From NCBI GenBank assembly GCA_045595795.1, contig JAZOBC010000007.1, positions 1 through 15,983 of the forward strand: a stretch of 15,983 bases of DNA, in the 5' to 3' direction. Position 1 is the first letter of the stretch. Each line of letters begins with the position of its first letter. Source of the DNA: UMGS755 sp045595795 (GTDB lineage: Bacteria; Bacillota; Clostridia; UBA1381; UBA9506). The notes beneath the pieces were generated by a model, which saw only the letters and a list, made by a program, of their open reading frames with translations, did no database searches and was not told the DNA's origin. The position numbers and the translations under genes were made by a program. Below, piece after piece: positions 14,473 through 15,983 of the stretch.

Positions 14473-15983
14473 ATGAAAATATGCAAAAAAGTCATTGTCT
14501 TAGCGCTAGCACTTTGTTTGATGCTTTCAGTGTGTCCTGTTTCTGCTTCTTCCCATTGGGCAACGGACGACATTGAATTTGCAACAAACAACGGTTTTTG
14601 GACGTTAGGCAGCTTCGACCCGGATTCTCCCATCACAAGAGGCGAGATCGCCGGTTTGATTGCCAGAATCATTGGCGCTGTTATTCCGGAATATCGAAAT
14701 ATGTATAGCGATGTGCATACAAGCACTGTTTGCAATCAGGAAATTATTGCCGTTTCGCTGGCTGGCATCATGAACGGTTCTGAAGGTCAGTTCCGTCCTA
14801 ATGATTCTTTATCCAGAGAAGAAATGGCTGTGATTTTAAACCGTATGTATGAAGGCATGGGCGAAAAATTAGATGCCGAAATCATGTCCGGTCGTTTCTA
14901 TGATGCTGATGAAATCAGCTCATGGGCATTGCAAAGTGTTTATAATGTTGCAGAAGCCAAACTGATGAATGGCGTATCTCCGAAAAACTTTGCTCCGAAG
15001 AAAACAGCCTCAAAAGCTGAGGCCATTACCGTTATGGTACGTTACTATAAGCAGGGTGGTGTGAAACAGCCCAATTTTGCAGTACGTGATGCCGGTGATG
15101 TTGACCCAAAAGCAGCTTTTGATGTTTATCAATCCGGTCAAATGTATCCCCAGGCAGGCGTTGGCGGCTGGGCAATGGTAGCGCAGTTCTCCGGTGCACC
15201 CGGTGACATTTATGTTGCAAGAACCACCTCTGAAGAAACCCGCTATGACCTGTTTGAGCCAACAGCCATTGCCAGGGTAACAGACCCCGATGGTAATTTG
15301 GCGGCGGTTGTCGATTTTTCTGAACTTAAAGATGGTAAAATGGCAAAAATTATCACCATCTCAGAAGGAAAAGCCGGTAACTGGACCATTGCTGTGATGA
15401 ACGGCAAAAATAACGACTTATTTGAAATTGGCGTTAGTGGCTGTCAGTATTGGGGCGTTCGTGGTGAAAAGGTGTTAAAGGCAACTGAAACACTGCCCCG
15501 TGAAGTGTATGTTTATACACAACGTACAGCCAATAATGTGTATGTGGGTGTGAAAGACCCGAACCACACTACAACCCTGTCAGACTTAAACGGTAAGGTT
15601 GTGGCGCAGGCAAGCAAGCCTTCAACAAATTTATCCCATCACAACAGCACCATTGAATCGAAAACGGTTCCGGCTGATGCAGTATATAAACTGACATTGC
15701 CCGAAAACTACCGGGATTTAATCACGATTGAAGGCATTCCGGGACTGATGTGTCCCACCGCTGAGGCTGCAGCTGCCTTAAAGGGTAACTGGGTAGACTA
15801 TGACGGCATTATGTTCCAAACGCCTTTGGCAGCCCGTGCCAGAGCTGAAATTGTTCGTTTAGCAACCACGAAAAACTTAGAAGTTAACATCGAATATCCC
15901 GAAGAATATCCCACGGATTTGGAAAATCCCATGGCAGAAGCCCAAATGCTGGGTCACTATGGTGTTATCAGCGGTCTGTCCGG
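14473..15983 (+). CDS. Secreted protein with three N-terminal SLH repeats (3' end outside window)
   Basis: The reading frame is open for 503 codons to the window end, so the C-terminus is missing. A signal peptide covers about 1-26 (M-K-I-C-K-K, hydrophobic core, cleavage after V-S-A). Three SLH repeats follow at about 28-72, 78-128 and 142-193, with motifs I-T-R-G, L-S-R-E and A-S-K-A. After these come at least two beta-rich segments (about 200-340 and 340-430) without recognisable catalytic motifs, and near the end a sequence around A-E-A-Q-M-L-G-H-Y-G that looks like the beginning of another SLH-like helix pair. It lies 48 nt after the previous gene with ribosome site GAGGTG (14456-14461). 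TTG at 14470, directly before the ATG, is an alternative start with better spacing (8 nt against 11). It is probably the third surface protein of the operon. Confidence 0.85.
   Translation, partial: MKICKKVIVLALALCLMLSVCPVSASSHWATDDIEFATNNGFWTLGSFDPDSPITRGEIAGLIARIIGAVIPEYRNMYSDVHTSTVCNQEIIAVSLAGIMNGSEGQFRPNDSLSREEMAVILNRMYEGMGEKLDAEIMSGRFYDADEISSWALQSVYNVAEAKLMNGVSPKNFAPKKTASKAEAITVMVRYYKQGGVKQPNFAVRDAGDVDPKAAFDVYQSGQMYPQAGVGGWAMVAQFSGAPGDIYVARTTSEETRYDLFEPTAIARVTDPDGNLAAVVDFSELKDGKMAKIITISEGKAGNWTIAVMNGKNNDLFEIGVSGCQYWGVRGEKVLKATETLPREVYVYTQRTANNVYVGVKDPNHTTTLSDLNGKVVAQASKPSTNLSHHNSTIESKTVPADAVYKLTLPENYRDLITIEGIPGLMCPTAEAAAALKGNWVDYDGIMFQTPLAARARAEIVRLATTKNLEVNIEYPEEYPTDLENPMAEAQMLGHYGVISGLS

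Overview
The window looks like chromosomal DNA of a low-to-moderate-GC Gram-positive anaerobe of the Clostridia. Four things suggest this: strong AAGGAG-type ribosome binding sites, AT-rich spacers with Gram-positive-style terminators, a YesM/YesN-type two-component pair, and three consecutive secreted proteins with S-layer homology (SLH) repeats. No genus can be named from the sequence alone. All eleven genes are on the + strand. I see no tRNA, rRNA, CRISPR array or insertion sequence.

Layout. (1) 5-1207 is a nucleotidyltransferase-fold protein of the NTP_transf_5 type, closed by a strong hairpin terminator. (2) 1319-2250 is a single-gene unit. It has an extended -10 promoter overlapped by a near-perfect palindrome, a leader of about 115 nt, a cytoplasmic beta-sandwich (DUF1080/YesU-like) protein and a strong terminator. 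(3) 2335-7000 is a four-gene unit behind a near-consensus promoter: an HTH-sugar kinase fusion of the BadF/MurK type, MurQ etherase, a GH42-like cytoplasmic glycosidase and an SGNH hydrolase. (4) 7001-7132 is a control region with two sets of helically phased direct repeats ahead of an extended -10 promoter. (5) 7133 to the window end is an apparent operon of response regulator, sensor kinase and three SLH proteins; the last runs off the end.

How the genes may work together. Kinase plus MurQ is the known two-step route that phosphorylates MurNAc and cleaves its lactyl ether to give GlcNAc-6-P. The HTH domain on the kinase suggests that the same protein senses the sugar and controls the operon, as ROK-family NagC/Mlc-like regulators do, but built on an unrelated-looking kinase subfamily. 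The glycosidase and esterase have no signal peptides, so they would act on imported oligosaccharides. Peptidoglycan fragments are one candidate substrate. Acetylated plant polysaccharide fragments are another, because YesU-like, GH42-like, SGNH and YesMN parts together recall the Bacillus subtilis yes locus. The second operon links an extracytoplasmic sensor to cell-wall-anchored surface proteins. The most interesting points are the HTH-kinase fusion, the 21-bp-phased repeats at the regulator promoter, the two-component-SLH operon and the unclassified glycosidase.
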